DNA from: Terriglobia bacterium
Lineage (GTDB): Bacteria; Acidobacteriota; Terriglobia; Terriglobales; Acidobacteriaceae
DNA: 64,000 nt
Assembly (NCBI GenBank): GCA_020073665.1
Contig: JAIQEU010000001.1
Span: 1-64,000, forward strand
Direction of reading: 5' to 3'
Shown: positions 62,637 to 64,000 of the stretch, piece by piece
Position numbering within the stretch: position 1 is the first letter of the stretch
How the letters are laid out: each line of letters starts with the position of its first letter
Translations under genes and position numbers: made by a program
The notes under the pieces: generated by a model
Database searches by the model: none
Seen by the model: only the letters and a program-made list of their open reading frames with translations
What the model was told of the DNA's origin: nothing

Positions 62637-63002
62637 GCTGACTCACGTTCAATCTCTGGTGCAGATTTCGGAAAAATCAATCTCACAGCATGTCCACTGC
62701 ACCGTCTCTCTCCGCTCGCGGTTGCCTTGAAGGCGGGGCGTCGGGCTCAAGATCCTATCCTCGTTAGAAGCTGGAACAAAGCCTGCAATTCAATCTTGCG
62801 GTTCGCCGGCGGGTGGCCCGCCCTTGGCGGGCAATTGTAAGTCAGAAAAATAATTCGGGGGTGCCATGCTCCTTGCGGTTTTTTGCAAGGGGCGGGTGTG
62901 TGCAGCGTCACCGAACTTTCCTTCATGGTGACGGTACGAACACCCGCATGCCGGGTGCTCCCACCGGCTGGGACGCCCGCGAGCCAACCGGTTTCAGGGC
63001 CC
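62637..63002. other. Intergenic region rich in hairpins
   Basis: About 370 bases with no supported gene. Several inverted repeats follow one another: GCCCGCC/GGCGGGC (62816-62822, 62826-62832), CCTTGC/GCAAGG (62871-62876, 62885-62890), a two-tier stem at 62892-62947, and CACCCG/CGGGTG (62941-62946, 62952-62957) that competes with it. The run suggests an interspersed palindromic element or a structured RNA. Confidence 0.5.
62892..62947. repeat. Two-tier palindrome, possible structured RNA
   Basis: Outer arms GCGGGTGT (62892-62899)/ACACCCGC (62940-62947) enclose a symmetric 6/6 internal loop and a perfect inner stem CGTCACC (62906-62912)/GGTGACG (62927-62933) with a 14-base loop. This long matching structure is unlikely to be incidental. 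Direction of transcription is not known. Confidence 0.5.
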
Positions 63003-63040
63003 AACAAGAAAAACCCTGCCGTGTTGCCACGGCAGGGTTT
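63003..63040 (-). terminator. Intrinsic terminator of the PEP-CTERM gene
   Basis: A perfect 13-bp stem AAACCCTGCCGTG/CACGGCAGGGTTT (63011-63023, 63028-63040) with a 4-base loop. Read on the minus strand it is followed by TTCTTG with T-rich sequence, 28 bases after the stop of the PEP-CTERM gene. Confidence 0.85.
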
Positions 63041-63067
63041 AGAAGAAATCAGGGGTTCCGGGGTCGA

Positions 63068-63682
63068 CTACGCCTTCTTTATCTTGCGGCGAACGACTCC
63101 GGCCAGGCTAACCAAACCGGTGCCCAGCAGGGTCAGAGAGCCCGGCTCGGGAACTACGATGTTGGTGTCACCGCTGGAGATCTGGGTCGAGCCATTGAAG
63201 AAGCCCTTGCCCGTATTGATGGTCAGCTGCACGGTCACGCCGTTGCTGGTGAAACCATTGGCATTGGTTCCCGTCAACACACCCGTCAGGATGTAGTTGT
63301 GGGTGCCGTTGGCCAGGGTTACTAGCGTCCAGCTTACCGGGCCGCTGAAACTGCCGGAGAAGATCACACCGTTGGGAACGCCATTGCTGCCGTTGCCCGC
63401 GATGGTAAAGCTGCCGCCGGCCGCAAACGTCCCACCCATCTGCAGTGAGCCGCTGGTCAGAGCGCCAGTGGAGAAGCTCAGGCTACCCAGGTTCGAACCG
63501 GTGATCAGTCCGCCCCCATTGAGCCCGTTGACGGCTACCAACGTGGAGCCACTCAGCGAAAGTCCGCTGCTGCTCCCGGTTAGCATGCCGCCGCTGTTGG
63601 TGAAATCTACTTGGCTGCTGGCAAACGCCGCCATCGGCAGAGCCAGAGCAAGAACAGCCAGTAGAATGAGTTTCTTTGCCAT
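63068..63682 (-). CDS. PEP-CTERM sorting-domain protein
   Basis: A 204-aa secreted protein with a signal peptide (LILLAVLALALPMAAFA, cleavage near residue 21), a Gly/Ser/Thr-rich beta-strand body, and a textbook C-terminal sorting tag: VVPEPGS, a hydrophobic helix (LTLLGTGLVSLAGVV) and a basic RRKIKKA. Exosortase XrtA is expected to cut at the PEP motif and release the protein to the cell surface or EPS. ATG 63682 is chosen because GGGAGG lies 11 bases upstream and the signal peptide starts there; a longer frame starts at 63718. The body is not recognised beyond being repetitive and non-catalytic in appearance. Confidence 0.88.
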   Translation of the reverse strand: MAKKLILLAVLALALPMAAFASSQVDFTNSGGMLTGSSSGLSLSGSTLVAVNGLNGGGLITGSNLGSLSFSTGALTSGSLQMGGTFAAGGSFTIAGNGSNGVPNGVIFSGSFSGPVSWTLVTLANGTHNYILTGVLTGTNANGFTSNGVTVQLTINTGKGFFNGSTQISSGDTNIVVPEPGSLTLLGTGLVSLAGVVRRKIKKA

Positions 63683-64000
63683 ACGTTTTACTGCCTCCCA
63701 GGAAGGTGCGAATTTCACCGCGTCAGGGGGGAATCGACGAAGTGGTTCCGCACGAGTGCGGGGGGAAGAATGCTCTCGTGCATCCTCTTAAAAGCACCCC
63801 GGATACCAAACTCGTGATTTTTGTAAGTTGCTACTGTTCAATAAGATAAGGAGCCCAAAGCAACCCACTCCCCGGCTTCCTATGCAAAGCCGTGCATAGC
63901 TAAGCAATATGTTTTCGCGTGTCAAAGATTGCAACACCCAAGAACAGGTCTGGCCACACCGGCTGGGTTGACACACGCGGCCGCGACTTGGAAGCACGCG
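63683..64000. other. Upstream region of the PEP-CTERM gene, to window end
   Basis: 318 bases with no supported gene. It contains the sigma-54-like boxes at 63792-63810 and a dyad CTATGCA/TGCATAG (63880-63886, 63893-63899) that may be an operator. An open minus frame near the right edge has no domain or ribosome binding site. Confidence 0.5.
63792..63810 (-). promoter_or_regulatory. Candidate sigma-54-type promoter of the PEP-CTERM gene
   Basis: On the minus strand TTGGTATCCGGGGTGCTTT has GG (63807-63806), exactly 10 bases, then GC (63795-63794), the -24/-12 geometry, and TGG plus TGC agree with the consensus TGGCAC-N5-TTGC. Start of transcription would be near 63782, about 100 bases before the ATG. 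Match outside those bases is poor. Confidence 0.3.

Overview
The window looks like chromosomal DNA of an acidobacterium (Acidobacteriota, Terriglobia-like). This is inferred from the style of the exosortase/exopolysaccharide (EPS) locus, the beta-helix lipoproteins ending in a GKDLGAD-type tail, and the GC-rich base composition. No rRNA, complete tRNA or CRISPR array was found.

Layout. (1) 1-2.3 kb: an accessory edge with a cut-off gene coupled to a tiny HNH nuclease, about 1.3 kb without a convincing gene, and an ABM-domain protein. (2) 2.3-6.6 kb, minus strand: a tightly packed five-gene unit (NodB deacetylase, unrecognised 311-aa protein, acyl carrier protein, AMP-forming ligase, FabG-like reductase) that looks like an acyl-modification module. 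(3) 7.2-15.8 kb, plus strand: a GT-C membrane protein, a GT2, two tandem sulfotransferases, a Gfo/Idh oxidoreductase, a nucleotide-sugar epimerase and a Wzx-like flippase. (4) 16.1-19.5 kb: a sulfate module, namely a fused ATP sulfurylase/APS kinase (PAPS synthesis), a TauE/SafE permease and a CysQ phosphatase (PAP disposal). (5) 19.5-30.4 kb: two methyltransferases, a NodB deacetylase, a broken and an intact beta-helix lipoprotein, an alkaline-phosphatase-superfamily protein and a formyltransferase-like/beta-propeller fusion. (6) 30.4-34.9 kb, minus strand: an AlgD-like GDP-mannose 6-dehydrogenase followed by sulfotransferase, FemAB-like protein and sulfotransferase. (7) 35.2-39.5 kb: a heparinase II/III-type lyase and an AsnB-like amidotransferase. 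(8) 39.6-57.2 kb, minus strand: a long EPS operon running regulator, Wza-like export protein, outer-membrane protein, Wzz-like protein, AAA ATPase, tyrosine kinase, priming sugar transferase, GT2, GT4, Wzy/ligase, methyltransferase, second AsnB-like protein, fused GT4-GT4 and YdcF-like protein. (9) 57.5-63.7 kb: divergent exosortase (XrtA type), EpsI and a TPR lipoprotein, then a small membrane protein, a PilZ protein and one PEP-CTERM protein.

How it fits together. The minus operon (8) supplies a Wzy-type EPS assembly line of the kind that accompanies exosortase A. Regions 3-7 supply the repeat-unit decoration. The combination of a PAPS synthase, a PAP phosphatase, four sulfotransferases in two duplicated subfamilies, an AlgD-like uronate-forming enzyme, two deacetylases and a heparinase-type lyase suggests a sulfated, uronate-containing EPS, loosely like a bacterial glycosaminoglycan. 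That product is an inference from gene content; nothing in the sequence shows the polymer itself. The regulator beside exosortase resembles a sigma-54 activator but has lost the GAFTGA segment.

Limits: family names rest on motifs recognised by eye. No database search, structure prediction or statistical test was run.
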